A stretch of 51,501 nucleotides of DNA from an uncultured Pelagibacteraceae bacterium (lineage in GTDB: Bacteria > Pseudomonadota > Alphaproteobacteria > Pelagibacterales > Pelagibacteraceae): contig CACJNV010000009.1 of the NCBI GenBank assembly GCA_902594865.1, positions 1 to 51,501 on the forward strand, given 5' to 3'. Below are positions 36,613-45,775 of the stretch, piece by piece; position 1 is the first letter of the stretch, and every line of letters begins with the position of its first letter. The notes beneath the pieces were generated by a model that was not told the origin of the DNA, ran no database searches, and worked only from the letters and a program-made list of their open reading frames with translations. The position numbers and the translations under genes were made by a program.

Positions 36613-36897
36613 ATGGCGACAGATATAATCATACACGATAAAAAAGACAACGTGGGAGTAGTTGTTATTGAAAAAATCACTCCTAAACAAGACTGTGCTT
36701 GCTGGATAATGGAAGATGACAGTTCAACAAATATTCAATCCGTAGATGAAATACCTTTGGGGCATAAAATTGCAATGGTTGACCTTAAAGAGGGTGATAC
36801 TATTTTAAAATATGGTCACGATATTGGTAAAGTAATTAAATCAATCAAAAAAGGTGAGCATGTGCATGTTCACAATGTAAAAACAAAGAAGTGGTAA
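36613..36897 (+). CDS. suyA: (2R)-3-sulfolactate sulfo-lyase alpha subunit (SuyA)
   Basis: 94-residue SAF-type domain ([11 protein letters not shown], then [13 protein letters not shown] and YGHDIGKVI), homologous to the N-terminal domain of altronate/galactarate dehydratases (UxaA/GarD). With the beta subunit it cleaves sulfolactate to pyruvate and sulfite. The substrate call rests on context: it is divergent from xsc and followed by suyB and a SuyZ-type exporter. By sequence alone a small altronate or galactarate dehydratase subunit remains possible. An extended His/Lys-rich tail ([14 protein letters not shown]) ends it. Confidence 0.85.
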   Translation: MATDIIIHDKKDNVGVVVIEKITPKQDCACWIMEDDSSTNIQSVDEIPLGHKIAMVDLKEGDTILKYGHDIGKVIKSIKKGEHVHVHNVKTKKW

Positions 36898-36901
36898 TAG
36901 T

Positions 36902-38068
36902 ATGGAAATCCCAAAAAGCTTTTTAGGTTATAAAAGAGAAAACGGCAGAGCCGGAACAAGAAATCATGTAATTATTTTGCCAGTTGATGATATTTCAAAC
37001 GCATGTGCAGAAGCAGTTGCTAATAATATTAAAGGCACAATCGCTCTTCCTCATTCTTATGGAAGACTTCAGTTTGGTGCAGATTTAGAGCTTCATTTTA
37101 GAACAATGATAGGAACTGGATGTAATCCAAACGTTGCAGCTGTAATTGTCATTGGTATCGAACCGAAATGGACAAAAAAAATTGTAGATGGAATTGCTAA
37201 AACTGGCAAACCAGTTGAAGGATTTCATATTGAGCGTACAGGAGACATTGGTACGACAATGAAAGCATCAAAAAAAGCACAAGAATTTGTGATGTGGGCT
37301 TCTGAAAAACAAAGAGAAGAGTGTCCTTTAAGTGATTTATGGATTTCAGTTAAGTGTGGAGAATCTGATACTACTTCAGGACTAGCTGCAAACCCAACAG
37401 TTGGAAACTTAATGGACAAACTTGAGCCATTAGGTGTTCACTTGTGTTTTGGTGAAACATCCGAATTAACAGGTGCGGAACAAGTTTGTGCAACTAGAGG
37501 AGCTACAAAAGAAGCATCTGAAAAATTTATGAAAACTTGGAGCTCTTATAATGATTTTATTTTAAAAGAAGCGACAGATGATCTTTCTGAAAGTCAACCA
37601 ACAGCTGGAAATATAGCTGGAGGACTTACAACAATTGAGGAAAAAGCTTTTGGTAATTTTCAAAAAATTGGAAATTGTAAATTTATTGATGTTCTTGAAC
37701 CAGCTGAGGAACCAACTAAAGGAAAAGGTTTATATTTTATGGACACATCATCTGCTGCTGCTGAATGTGTGACACTTCAAGCTGCTGCTGGTTTTAATAT
37801 TCATTTATTTCCAACTGGACAAGGCAATATCGTTGGAAATCCAATTGAACCTGTTGTTAAATTAACAGCTAATCCCTTAACTGTAAAAGGTATGGGAGAA
37901 CACATTGATTGTGATGTTTCAAAAATTCTTTCAAGAGAAATGAACTTGTCTGAAGCCGGAGATGAACTAATTAAAACAACTTTAAGGGTAGCTAACGGAA
38001 GATTGACTTGTGCAGAAGCTTTAGGTCACAGAGAATTTGTGATGACTAAACTCTACAGAAGTGCATAA
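36902..38068 (+). CDS. suyB: (2R)-3-sulfolactate sulfo-lyase beta subunit (SuyB)
   Basis: 388-residue UxaA-type catalytic subunit. [19 protein letters not shown] (9-27) is the family start; [12 protein letters not shown] and [11 protein letters not shown] hold the conserved Cys residues thought to bind the metal or cluster, and [18 protein letters not shown] is the conserved C-terminal motif. Four bases after suyA. SuyAB makes sulfite from sulfolactate, an intermediate of cysteate and dihydroxypropanesulfonate (DHPS) breakdown. Classed as sulfo-lyase rather than sugar-acid dehydratase by its neighbours. Confidence 0.87.
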   Translation: MEIPKSFLGYKRENGRAGTRNHVIILPVDDISNACAEAVANNIKGTIALPHSYGRLQFGADLELHFRTMIGTGCNPNVAAVIVIGIEPKWTKKIVDGIAKTGKPVEGFHIERTGDIGTTMKASKKAQEFVMWASEKQREECPLSDLWISVKCGESDTTSGLAANPTVGNLMDKLEPLGVHLCFGETSELTGAEQVCATRGATKEASEKFMKTWSSYNDFILKEATDDLSESQPTAGNIAGGLTTIEEKAFGNFQKIGNCKFIDVLEPAEEPTKGKGLYFMDTSSAAAECVTLQAAAGFNIHLFPTGQGNIVGNPIEPVVKLTANPLTVKGMGEHIDCDVSKILSREMNLSEAGDELIKTTLRVANGRLTCAEALGHREFVMTKLYRSA

Positions 38069-38076
38069 AAATTTCT

Positions 38077-39162
38077 GTGGTTGATAAGTTTCAGTATCTA
38101 AAATCAATTTTTCCAGGTGTTATATTAGCTTTAATATTTTGTTTATTTTCTCAGGGTATTAATAACGTTTTAGCGATAGAGATTTTTGGTACTGAAAAAA
38201 GTCCAATTTCAACAGTATTAATTGCAATACTGCTTGGAATTTTAATGGGAAATGCTTTTACTCCAAGACCAGGTATGATGATTGGTTTGGATTTTACCCA
38301 ACAATATATTTTAAAATTAGGAATAATTTTTTTAGGTATTAGATTAAGTTTTGCTGATTTTATAAAATTTGGCTCTGTCGCGATACCTCTTGTCATTTTT
38401 TGTATTTTGGGAGTATTGATATTAATAAAACTTCTCATAAAAAAAGTCCCTATATCATCTAAAATGTCTTACCTAATTGCTATTGGTACTAGTGTTTGTG
38501 GTGCTACTGCAATTGTTGCAACTGCGCCAGTTATAAACGCAAAAAAAACAGAGGTTGCTTATGCAATAGCTAATATTACATTATTTGGGGTAATTGCTAT
38601 GCTAATTTACCCCTATTTTGCAGAATGGTATTTCGATAATAATGCTTTGGATGCTGGATTGTTTTTAGGAACTTCAATACATGAAACCTCTCAGGTAGCT
38701 GCTGCAGGATTAATTTATGATCAACAATTTAATAATCCTGAAACTTTAGACGTAGCAACAGTAACAAAATTAATTAGGAATACTTTTCTAGTCATACTAA
38801 TTCCCTTATTTGCTTTCTTGTATAATAGGGGTGAATTTAAGGAACAAAAATACTCCATTTTAAGTATTTTTCCTTATTTTGTAATCGGTTTCATTGGTAT
38901 GATAATTGTGAGAAATTTGGGAGATCAATTCTTTTCAATTGAAGGTGATAATTTTTATGTTTGGTCAAAATTTATTGAATATTTAAAAATTTTAGCAACT
39001 GTATTTTTAACTATGGCAATGGCAGCTGTAGGAATTTCAATAAACTTAAGTGAACTTAAATCAATGGGATATAAACCATTTGTAGTTGGCTTGATTGCAG
39101 CTGTGACTGTTGGAATTATAAGTTTAATATATATAGAAACTTTAAAAAATTTTTTAATTTAA
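38077..39162 (+). CDS. suyZ: YeiH/UPF0324 family putative sulfate/sulfite exporter (SuyZ-type)
   Basis: 361 residues, GTG start 8 bp after suyB. About ten membrane segments. Family motifs: AILLGILMGNAFTPRPG, LKLGIIFLGIRLSFADF, IGTSVCGATAIVATAPVI and GTSIHETSQVAAAG. Members next to suyAB in other bacteria have been proposed to export the sulfate or sulfite released from sulfolactate; that role fits here. Stop overlaps the convergent tauE stop by 4 bases. Start codon uncertain because no ATG is available before the first membrane segment. Confidence 0.87.
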   Translation: MVDKFQYLKSIFPGVILALIFCLFSQGINNVLAIEIFGTEKSPISTVLIAILLGILMGNAFTPRPGMMIGLDFTQQYILKLGIIFLGIRLSFADFIKFGSVAIPLVIFCILGVLILIKLLIKKVPISSKMSYLIAIGTSVCGATAIVATAPVINAKKTEVAYAIANITLFGVIAMLIYPYFAEWYFDNNALDAGLFLGTSIHETSQVAAAGLIYDQQFNNPETLDVATVTKLIRNTFLVILIPLFAFLYNRGEFKEQKYSILSIFPYFVIGFIGMIIVRNLGDQFFSIEGDNFYVWSKFIEYLKILATVFLTMAMAAVGISINLSELKSMGYKPFVVGLIAAVTVGIISLIYIETLKNFLI

Positions 39163-40238
39163 GATTTTACTAATAATTTTTTTCTTAAGTTTGAAACGAA
39201 ACGTCTTATAAAAGCTGCTCCAACACCTAATATAATCGCAAACATAATAGTGAATAGTCCATAAAAGAAAGGCATCTCTTGAGAAAATTCAATTATAAAT
39301 TGAGAAAAGAAGTTTAAATCTGAACTAGTTGCTTTTGTATTACCATTAATAATCTGATCTGAGAAAAATGTATCGTATGCTATCGCTATACCTACTATCA
39401 GTAACAAAATTGCTAATAAGGCTCTTAAACCAGAACTATCAATTCTTTCTCCTAATTTTTGTCCAACCTGTACTCCTATGATTGATCCAACAACCAACAT
39501 AAGAACTAGTAATAAATCTATAGATCCATAATTAAATGAATGAAGAAAAGTAACAACCACACTTACAAAAATTGTTACAAATAAAGATGTACCAGGAACT
39601 AATTTTGTAGGCATTTTAATTATATAAATCATTGCTGGAACTAAAATAAACGCACCTCCAATTCCCATAATAGCTGCAATAAAACCTACCAATAGACCAA
39701 TTATAATTGGAGTAAAAATACTCTCGTATAATTTAGACTTTGGAAATCTCATTCTTAATGGAAGACCGTGTATCCAATAATGAACATGTAATTTTTTTTT
39801 AACCACAACGTTTCTTTTTGCTTTATCTATTTCACCTAAACTTTCAACAAGCATTAAAGTTCCGATTATTGCTAATATATACATGTAGGCCAGAGAGATA
39901 ACTGTATCAATTTTTCCAATACCTTTAAAATAAGTAAAAGTGTAAATTCCTAAAGAAGTTCCAATTACACCTCCAATTACAATCATTGAACCCATTTTAT
40001 AATCTAAAGTATTTTTTAAATAATGCGTGGTAGATCCAGAAACTGAAGTGGCTAAAATATTATTTGCTTCATTAGCAACCGCATACGCAGGAGGTATTCC
40101 TAAAAAAATTAAAAAAGGTGTCATCAAAAATCCACCACCAACACCAAATAAACCTGAAAGTACTCCAACAATTGCGCTTAATAAAAGTATTTCGATAGGG
40201 TTAACAAAAACTTGAGCTATTGGTAAAAATACTTCCAT
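39159..40238 (-). CDS. tauE: TauE/SafE (TSUP) family sulfite/sulfonate exporter
   Basis: 359 residues. Two TSUP half-domains, each opening with the glycine motif: VGVLSGLFGVGGGFLMTPFL near 24-43 and VGFIAAIMGIGGAFILVPAM near 190. They are separated by a polar, basic insertion (KAKRNVVVKKKLHVHYW...) of about 45 residues. The family moves sulfite, sulfoacetate or related anions. Convergent to suyZ and on the same strand as the apr operon but downstream of it. Exporting toxic sulfite is the likely job; direction is not readable. Confidence 0.87.
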   Translation of the reverse strand: MEVFLPIAQVFVNPIEILLLSAIVGVLSGLFGVGGGFLMTPFLIFLGIPPAYAVANEANNILATSVSGSTTHYLKNTLDYKMGSMIVIGGVIGTSLGIYTFTYFKGIGKIDTVISLAYMYILAIIGTLMLVESLGEIDKAKRNVVVKKKLHVHYWIHGLPLRMRFPKSKLYESIFTPIIIGLLVGFIAAIMGIGGAFILVPAMIYIIKMPTKLVPGTSLFVTIFVSVVVTFLHSFNYGSIDLLLVLMLVVGSIIGVQVGQKLGERIDSSGLRALLAILLLIVGIAIAYDTFFSDQIINGNTKATSSDLNFFSQFIIEFSQEMPFFYGLFTIMFAIILGVGAAFIRRFVSNLRKKLLVKS

Positions 40239-40267
40239 AAAAAATTTAAAAGTTGTTAAAAAACAAC

Positions 40268-40402
40268 TTAGTTAAAAGTGATAAAAGTTCCAACTAAAAT
40301 CACTCCCCAGTAGGCTGTTAAGCTTGCTATAATTCCTGCCTTAATAAATGTAGTTTTAAAATTTGAGAGTTTATTAATAATTTTTACGTTAGAAAGTAAC
40401 AT
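40268..40402 (-). CDS. Small membrane protein between tauE and the apr operon (44 aa)
   Basis: The frame from ATG 40402 encodes 44 residues, MLLSNVKIINKLSNFKTTF followed by a single span IKAGIIASLTAYWGVILVGTF. An in-frame TTG at 40438 would add 12 residues. It fills the 231-bp space between tauE and the unknown gene at 40471, on the same strand as both, so it is probably co-transcribed. A basic N-terminal stretch before one helix suggests an inner-membrane anchor or subunit. Not recognised. Confidence 0.6.
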   Translation of the reverse strand: MLLSNVKIINKLSNFKTTFIKAGIIASLTAYWGVILVGTFITFN

Positions 40403-40470
40403 TAAATTCGTCAATACACCCACAACGAAATTTGTCAAACAATTATTTAAAGCTAAGCAATTTTTTTTGT

Positions 40471-40821
40471 CTAATAGATGGTAGCCCCAAAAACCTTAAC
40501 CGCATCGTCTTCAACACCTAAGACTAACCTCCCAAGAAACTCTCCTGGGATCTCTTTATTTGTCTGTTTGATCAAAACAGTTATGTGGTCTCCTCTTCTT
40601 AGGCATCCAAAAGGTTCGAAAGTCTCTTTAAGATTAGTGATAAGCTTATTATTAGCCCACTGTTTACCAAGCTCCACTTCATTAGCGCCAAAAAGCATTT
40701 GAGTAGAGAAATCTCTAGTAAATCCACCATAATCTTTAAGATTAGATGATTTAACCAAATTATCCCAAATAGGTTTGGCTAATTCAAATATCTCATCATC
40801 TGTTTTAGATAAAATATCCAT
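40471..40821 (-). CDS. Conserved-looking hypothetical protein downstream of aprA (116 aa)
   Basis: 116 residues, soluble, no signal peptide or membrane segment. Notable stretches are FTRDFSTQMLFGANEVELGKQ, FEPFGCLRRGDHITVLIKQ and a C-terminal GEFLGRLVLGVEDDAVKVFG. The layout (helical first half, beta-rich second half) suggests a small alpha+beta domain, possibly of the NTF2-like kind, but this is a guess. Follows aprA by 22 bp on the same strand and has similarly GC-richer codons, so it appears to belong to the apr operon. I do not recognise the family. Confidence 0.75.
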   Translation of the reverse strand: MDILSKTDDEIFELAKPIWDNLVKSSNLKDYGGFTRDFSTQMLFGANEVELGKQWANNKLITNLKETFEPFGCLRRGDHITVLIKQTNKEIPGEFLGRLVLGVEDDAVKVFGATIY

Positions 40822-40843
40822 TAAATTTATTTAAAAAAGTCTA

Positions 40844-42703
40844 TTAAGAAGCTTTTTTCTTCTCGTTCTCATCCACTATGTGGTATACAGGAACTTTCTC
40901 CATACTAAACTTACCAGTCTTAGGGTCTCTTCTAGAAACTGTTAAACAATGCCAATTATCATCATCAAGTTTCATATGATCGCCTCTATAATAATATCCA
41001 GGCCATCTAGTTTCTTCTCTAAACATAGTATGTTCTGTTACACACTGAGATGTCAAAGCTCTGTGTTTAAGCTCCCATGCCCTCATAAGCTGGTGATAAT
41101 CCTCAGCTCCCACGTTTTCAAGATCCTCCTCAAGCCAAGCTAACAATTCTAATCCTCTTTTTAGCATATTAGCATTAGTCATATAGTTTGTAGCTATTCC
41201 ACCTACATATTCATCCATTATTCTTTGTAAACGTTGTAAACCTTGAATAGGTGAGATATAGCTTGGAGATACAGTTCCTCCTGTAATCTCATTTTGAGCA
41301 ACTGTGTAATTTTCTAAAGGTTTATAAACTTTAACTTTGAAATCTTCACATTGTTTATCTGATACTTTTAAACCCTCAGCTTTTTTGTCTTCAATATATT
41401 TTACAGCTGCTTTTGCTGCTAATCTACCCTCTGTAAATGAGCCTGACGAAAATTTGTGAGCACTTCCACCTACAGTATCACCTGCTCCAAATAATCCATC
41501 AATTGTTAACATTCTATTATAGCCCCAAAAATACTCCGGTGGAGACAAATCTTCTGGTCCACTTACCCAAGCCCCAGAACAAGTAGCATGAGAACCCATT
41601 ACGTATGGTTCGGACGTTGTTAATTCAGGATTTGTATATTTCGGGTCAATATTTTGAGATGCCCAAACAACAGCTTGACCTACTGTCATTCCTAAGAAAT
41701 TCTCCCAACCAACAGTTTCTAAATGTGGGTCTTGAAAAGCCTCAGTAGTAACCATATGGATTGGTCCACCACCTGCCATTGTTTCTTGAATAAAAGCATG
41801 ATTTCTTAAACACGTAGGTGTTGGATGGTGATCTATATATTCACCTACTAATTCCTTAGTCTGATCGTACCATTTCTTCTCGTAGTTTTCACCGTTTGCA
41901 TTTTGTGTATATGTTTTTAAATGTAAGAAGTAAGCTCCAACAGGTCCATATCCATCTTTAAATCTACATAAAACAATTCTATTTTCCATTTGAGTCATTT
42001 TAGCACCAGCTGCAATTGGTAATGCGTATGCAGAACCATTACTCCAAGGAGCATACCAAGTTCTTCCCATACCTTCTCCAACAGCTCTAGGCTTAAATAT
42101 GTGTGAAGCTCCTCCTGCTGCAACAATTACAGCCTTTGCTCTAAATACATGAAAATCACCTGTTCTCATATTAAAGCCAACAGCACCACCCACTCTGTTC
42201 TCTTGAGCCTCATCCATTAAAAGATGAGTAATCATAATTCTATTATAAATTTTGTCCGCAGATTTTTTTGCTGCTTCTGCAACAATTGGCTTATAACTTT
42301 CACCGTGGATCATTATCTGCCACTTACCCTCTCTTAAATATCTTCCAGTCTCTTCATTTTTCATCATAGGAAGACCCCACTCATCAAACATATGAACAGT
42401 TGAGTCTACATGACGAGCCATGTCATATCCTAAATCTTCTCTAACCATTCCCATCAAATCATTTCTTGCGTATCTGACATGATCTTCAGGTTGATTTTCG
42501 CCCCACTGCATACCCATATAACAGTTAATTGCGTAAAGACCTTGAGCTACTGCTCCGCTTCTATCTATGTTTGCTTTTTCAACACAAACAATTTTCATAT
42601 CTCTGCCCCAGTGCCTTGCTTCGAAAGTTGCACCAGTACCTGCCATACCTCCACCAACAACTAGTAGATCGCAGTCTTCATAATGAGTTTTATGCTTAGC
42701 CAT
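40844..42703 (-). CDS. aprA: Adenylylsulfate reductase alpha subunit
   Basis: FAD-containing catalytic subunit interconverting APS and sulfite plus AMP; in this setting it should run as a sulfite oxidase. 619 residues. The FAD motif GGGMAGTG is at 17-24; ESYKPIVAEAAKK, NGSAYALPIAAGAKMTQMENR and GGSAHKFSSGSFTEGR are AprA signature segments. Codons look somewhat less AT-rich than in neighbouring regions, consistent with the lateral transfer proposed for SAR11 apr genes. Shares one base with aprB. The partner Sat (ATP sulfurylase) is not in the window. Confidence 0.95.
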   Translation of the reverse strand: MAKHKTHYEDCDLLVVGGGMAGTGATFEARHWGRDMKIVCVEKANIDRSGAVAQGLYAINCYMGMQWGENQPEDHVRYARNDLMGMVREDLGYDMARHVDSTVHMFDEWGLPMMKNEETGRYLREGKWQIMIHGESYKPIVAEAAKKSADKIYNRIMITHLLMDEAQENRVGGAVGFNMRTGDFHVFRAKAVIVAAGGASHIFKPRAVGEGMGRTWYAPWSNGSAYALPIAAGAKMTQMENRIVLCRFKDGYGPVGAYFLHLKTYTQNANGENYEKKWYDQTKELVGEYIDHHPTPTCLRNHAFIQETMAGGGPIHMVTTEAFQDPHLETVGWENFLGMTVGQAVVWASQNIDPKYTNPELTTSEPYVMGSHATCSGAWVSGPEDLSPPEYFWGYNRMLTIDGLFGAGDTVGGSAHKFSSGSFTEGRLAAKAAVKYIEDKKAEGLKVSDKQCEDFKVKVYKPLENYTVAQNEITGGTVSPSYISPIQGLQRLQRIMDEYVGGIATNYMTNANMLKRGLELLAWLEEDLENVGAEDYHQLMRAWELKHRALTSQCVTEHTMFREETRWPGYYYRGDHMKLDDDNWHCLTVSRRDPKTGKFSMEKVPVYHIVDENEKKKAS

Positions 42704-43173
42704 TAGTAATAAACTCCTTTTTTAAAAGACTCTTTTGGAACTGCAGGAAGTTCACCATCGATGTTTAGACCTTCAGGTTCAGTGTAAAGTCTTTGTGAGT
42801 TTAACTCTCCTTGTTTAATTTTTTCTCCATCTGCAAGTTTAGGAATAAATTTTCCCCATGGTTTTGTTGTTATCGGTGAAACAAAGTCTTTTGTTGTTCC
42901 ATTTCTAAATTTAATTTTCCAAGAAATAGTTCCTTTTTCTTCTTCACGTCTTACTCTAACGCTATGTCCCATTGGAGCAAAATCTGCATAACCTCTTACG
43001 TCAATCGCATGATTTGGGCATGCTTTTACACATGAATAACATTCCCAACAAAAATTAGGTTCTATATTTTTCGCACGTCTAATGTTTTCATCAATGTGCA
43101 TTATATCAGATGGACAAATATCTACGCAGTGACCACATCCATCACATCTAGTCATATATACAAAAGTTGACAT
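42703..43173 (-). CDS. aprB: Adenylylsulfate reductase beta subunit
   Basis: 156-residue ferredoxin-like electron-transfer subunit. Two 4Fe-4S clusters are ligated by Cys10, Cys13, Cys16, Cys20 and by Cys42, Cys45, Cys48, Cys52. The GYADFAPMGHSV stretch after the second cluster and the C-terminal extension that wraps AprA are typical. Shares a base with aprA and lies 31 bp after aprM. Confidence 0.96.
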   Translation of the reverse strand: MSTFVYMTRCDGCGHCVDICPSDIMHIDENIRRAKNIEPNFCWECYSCVKACPNHAIDVRGYADFAPMGHSVRVRREEEKGTISWKIKFRNGTTKDFVSPITTKPWGKFIPKLADGEKIKQGELNSQRLYTEPEGLNIDGELPAVPKESFKKGVYY

Positions 43174-43204
43174 AATTTATTTTCTTTCCTTTTTTGTTAT
43201 CATA

Positions 43205-43999
43205 TTAATAATGTTTTGGCTCTTCTCTTTTTATTCCTAGGCCAAATTGCTCAGGGGCATCTGCAGGAGGTGGTAAATTATCTCTAGAACCGTCTGCTTC
43301 AGCCAAATTTTTCTGTATTGCTGCTCCAGGCTTGTAGAACATGTGAGCAAATTTTGACCAATAAACTCCACCAAATAAAACTAAATTTGAAACTACAAAC
43401 AATGCAAAAAATAAGAATGACAAACCTACTTGACCATTAAATTGAGTATAAGACCAAGCTAGTCCAAAAGTTGAACATGCTAATAATGCTAAAACAAACA
43501 AATCAGCTTTAATAATTCTATACCAAGGGTGTGCTTCAGCAGAAACATCTACTCTTAAAAAAAACCAAAACCAAAACCCACCAACACAAGTAAGTATTGC
43601 ACCTACATGCCATAGCATTGACCACAATGTAGAAGAAGATTTATCTGCACCTGTATAACAAAACACTAACATTGCTGAAGCAATCCAAAAGATTATAGTT
43701 CCATACATACCAAGAACATGTGCCAATCTTCTTTTTCCAAAACCTAATTCTGATGTTGTTCCAATATCATAAACAGTAGTCTTAGCAATAATTTTTGCCT
43801 TCTCAGCGGCTCCAACCTCTCTTGTTGCTTGCAATTTTGCTTTTTTTGCATTGTTAAAGAAATAAGTTAAATTTTTGTGATGTATCATCTGAATAATTGT
43901 TCCAATAGCAATTAAAAGTACCATTGCAATTATAAAACCTTGCATAACAACAGTGGGAACTACTTCTGATAATAACGAAAATGGATTTGTTTCAAGCAT
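43205..43999 (-). CDS. aprM: AprM-type membrane anchor for APS reductase
   Basis: 264 residues, about six membrane segments (from 15, 91, 120, 155, 175 and 195 onward), with loop His residues that could bind heme (HVLGMYG, MLWHVGA). It sits directly upstream of aprBA, as the AprM subunit does in sulfur-oxidising bacteria, and would pass electrons from sulfite oxidation to the quinone pool. C-terminal 35 residues are polar (SRDNLPPPADAPEQFG). First gene of aprM-aprB-aprA-(unknown). Confidence 0.88.
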   Translation of the reverse strand: MLETNPFSLLSEVVPTVVMQGFIIAMVLLIAIGTIIQMIHHKNLTYFFNNAKKAKLQATREVGAAEKAKIIAKTTVYDIGTTSELGFGKRRLAHVLGMYGTIIFWIASAMLVFCYTGADKSSSTLWSMLWHVGAILTCVGGFWFWFFLRVDVSAEAHPWYRIIKADLFVLALLACSTFGLAWSYTQFNGQVGLSFLFFALFVVSNLVLFGGVYWSKFAHMFYKPGAAIQKNLAEADGSRDNLPPPADAPEQFGLGIKREEPKHY

Positions 44000-44040
44000 T
44001 TTACCCTTATGTTAAATTATTTTAAATAATTTTAAAGTTT

Positions 44041-44051
44041 TCTAGTCTAGA
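44041..44051. promoter_or_regulatory. 11-bp palindrome upstream of aprM, weak operator candidate
   Basis: TCTAGTCTAGA is a perfect odd palindrome (TCTAG, T, CTAGA) about 42 bases before the aprM start, in the 114-bp gap behind the HIT gene. A TTGATA hexamer lies a little further upstream on the minus strand. CTAG-containing repeats are uncommon by chance, but the site is short. Confidence 0.3.
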
Positions 44052-44113
44052 TAACTCATCATATCAACAAAAACTATTGATAAATTTGTCTTTAATAACA
44101 ACTAAAAAAATAT

Positions 44114-44509
44114 TTACTTTCTTTTGTAGTGTTGTTTTTTTGGGATCACTGACCTAACACCGCCCTGAGGATTCTCAACATCACCTTCTCTTCTTGGAAT
44201 TAAATGAATGTGGCAATGCATAATTGATTGGCCTGCAGATTTTCCTGCATTTGTACCAATATTAAAACCTTTAACACTAGTATCTTGTTTTAAAATTTTT
44301 TCTTTAGTTTTGAAGATTAACTCATTACATGCCTGAATTTCATCTTTAGTAAGCTCAAAATATGTTTCAACATGTCTTTTAGGAACTATAAGACTATGAA
44401 ATTCTGAGACAGGATAGCTATCTTTAGATGAATAAGCCAATTGGTTTTCAAATTGCAGCTCTTCTTTTCTGATTTCACAAAATATACAAGGGTTGTTTGG
44501 ATCTTTCAT
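44114..44509 (-). CDS. HIT family (histidine triad) hydrolase
   Basis: 131 residues. The IMHCHIHLIPRREGD segment carries the His-x-His-x-His triad, and the N-terminal CIFCEIRKEE has the zinc-type CxxC of the HinT branch. The usual reaction is hydrolysis of nucleoside phosphoramidates or acyl-adenylates. Two bases after pabC, so co-transcribed with the pab genes. Interesting next to apr genes, because some HIT proteins act on adenylylsulfate; that link is speculative. Confidence 0.92.
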   Translation of the reverse strand: MKDPNNPCIFCEIRKEELQFENQLAYSSKDSYPVSEFHSLIVPKRHVETYFELTKDEIQACNELIFKTKEKILKQDTSVKGFNIGTNAGKSAGQSIMHCHIHLIPRREGDVENPQGGVRSVIPKKQHYKRK

Positions 44510-44511
44510 GT

Positions 44512-45255
44512 TTAAACAAGAGAATTGTATATTTTATTTAACTTAGTGTAGCAACCAGTCTTTCTTCTCTTCCATTTAAGATCATTTATTTTTGAAACTG
44601 ATGTTATTCCTTTACCGGATCCAATAAGAATTATTTCTTCGTAATCATCAATTGATTTAATAGAAATATCTTTAAAATTAATTTTAATTTTCTTGCTTAT
44701 AAACTTAAGTGTATTTCCAAAATAACAATTTTTTTTAGGTGAAAAAATCTTTCCATTTTTCACAAAAACTAAATTTGAAGTACCGGTTTCTAAAATTTTG
44801 TCATTAGCGACTAGGGCAATATCAAATTTAGCTGAGTCAACTTTGCTTAATTTTGCTAATATTTTTTTATAATAGAGATTTTTGTAATTTGGTTCTACTC
44901 GTTTATATTTAAACAATAAAAGATTAAAATTACTTTTTGGTTTTGGTCTTTTTCTAATTGAGACTGATATAAGTTTTTTATTTAACGCTATACGAAATAA
45001 ATTATCAGAACCTTTGTATAGAGTATTTTTTTTAATTAAATCTTTAATAATGTTTTTTAAATTGTTTTTTCTTATCCCATATATTTTTGTAGATTTTATT
45101 AAGTTCTCTAAATGCGGTTTTAAAAGTATTAGCTTAGGAGGTTTTCCAACCATTCGCATTGTAGTGAATACACCTCTGGATCCCCAAAGATCTTTGAAAG
45201 TAACTTCTTTAAGATTACTAAGCTGATAAGATTTTTTGTATAATAGTGTTGCCAT
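44512..45255 (-). CDS. pabC: Class IV PLP aminotransferase, putative aminodeoxychorismate lyase
   Basis: 247 residues. FKDLWGSRGVFTTMRM (20-35) is the class IV start, KKILAKLSKVD holds the probable PLP-binding Lys region, and ILETGTSNLVFVKNGKIFSP is the fold-type IV signature. With PabA and PabB upstream the likely product is 4-aminobenzoate for folate. A branched-chain aminotransferase is less likely given the length and context. The start overlaps pabA by 38 bases, so a later start is possible. Confidence 0.85.
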   Translation of the reverse strand: MATLLYKKSYQLSNLKEVTFKDLWGSRGVFTTMRMVGKPPKLILLKPHLENLIKSTKIYGIRKNNLKNIIKDLIKKNTLYKGSDNLFRIALNKKLISVSIRKRPKPKSNFNLLLFKYKRVEPNYKNLYYKKILAKLSKVDSAKFDIALVANDKILETGTSNLVFVKNGKIFSPKKNCYFGNTLKFISKKIKINFKDISIKSIDDYEEIILIGSGKGITSVSKINDLKWKRRKTGCYTKLNKIYNSLV

Positions 45256-45775
45256 TTTCTGTTAAAAAAGATTCTGGATGAAATTGGAATCCATATATTT
45301 TGTTTTGATTATCCTCAAGACCCATTGGTATTTTTGTTTTACTACATCTCATAGTTATTTTAATAAAATTCGATTTAAATGGCTCCATTAATTTTAATGA
45401 ATGATACCTTCCAACTTTAAACTGTTGATTGTTTTTAAAGATTTTACTTTGATAATTTGTTTTTATTTTAGATTGAAAGCCATGATAAATTTTTTTTTGC
45501 TGTATTATTTTTCCGCCTTCATTATGCAAAATCATTTGATAACCAAGACAAATACCAATAATTTTTTTCTTTCCTTTGTATTTTTTGTAAATTTTTGAAG
45601 TAGCAGGATAATCCTTTGGTGATCCAGGTCCTGGTGATAAAACAATCACATCACTTTTATCAAGTAATTTATAATTTACTTCATAATAATTTGTACAAAT
45701 TACCTTATCAAATTTTGCAAATTGATGAACAACATTCCAGGTAAAAGAGTCTTGATGATCAATTATGTAAATCAT
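45218..45775 (-). CDS. pabA: Glutamine amidotransferase, PabA/TrpG type
   Basis: 185-residue class I amidotransferase releasing ammonia for the chorismate enzyme. YIIDHQDSFTWNV opens it, VLSPGPGSP is the oxyanion strand, nucleophile Cys is in GICLGYQMI and the His-x-Glu pair is in YGFQFHPESFL. PabA and TrpG cannot be separated by sequence alone; adjacency to pabB and pabC favours PabA. Overlaps pabB by 4 bases. Confidence 0.9.
   Translation of the reverse strand: MIYIIDHQDSFTWNVVHQFAKFDKVICTNYYEVNYKLLDKSDVIVLSPGPGSPKDYPATSKIYKKYKGKKKIIGICLGYQMILHNEGGKIIQQKKIYHGFQSKIKTNYQSKIFKNNQQFKVGRYHSLKLMEPFKSNFIKITMRCSKTKIPMGLEDNQNKIYGFQFHPESFLTENGNTIIQKILSA

Noticed and set aside
36613-38068. Altronate or galactarate dehydratase instead of SuyAB
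   Set aside because: Same superfamily, but neighbours xsc, the SuyZ-type exporter, tauE and aprMBA point to sulfolactate; kept as the alternative in the entries.
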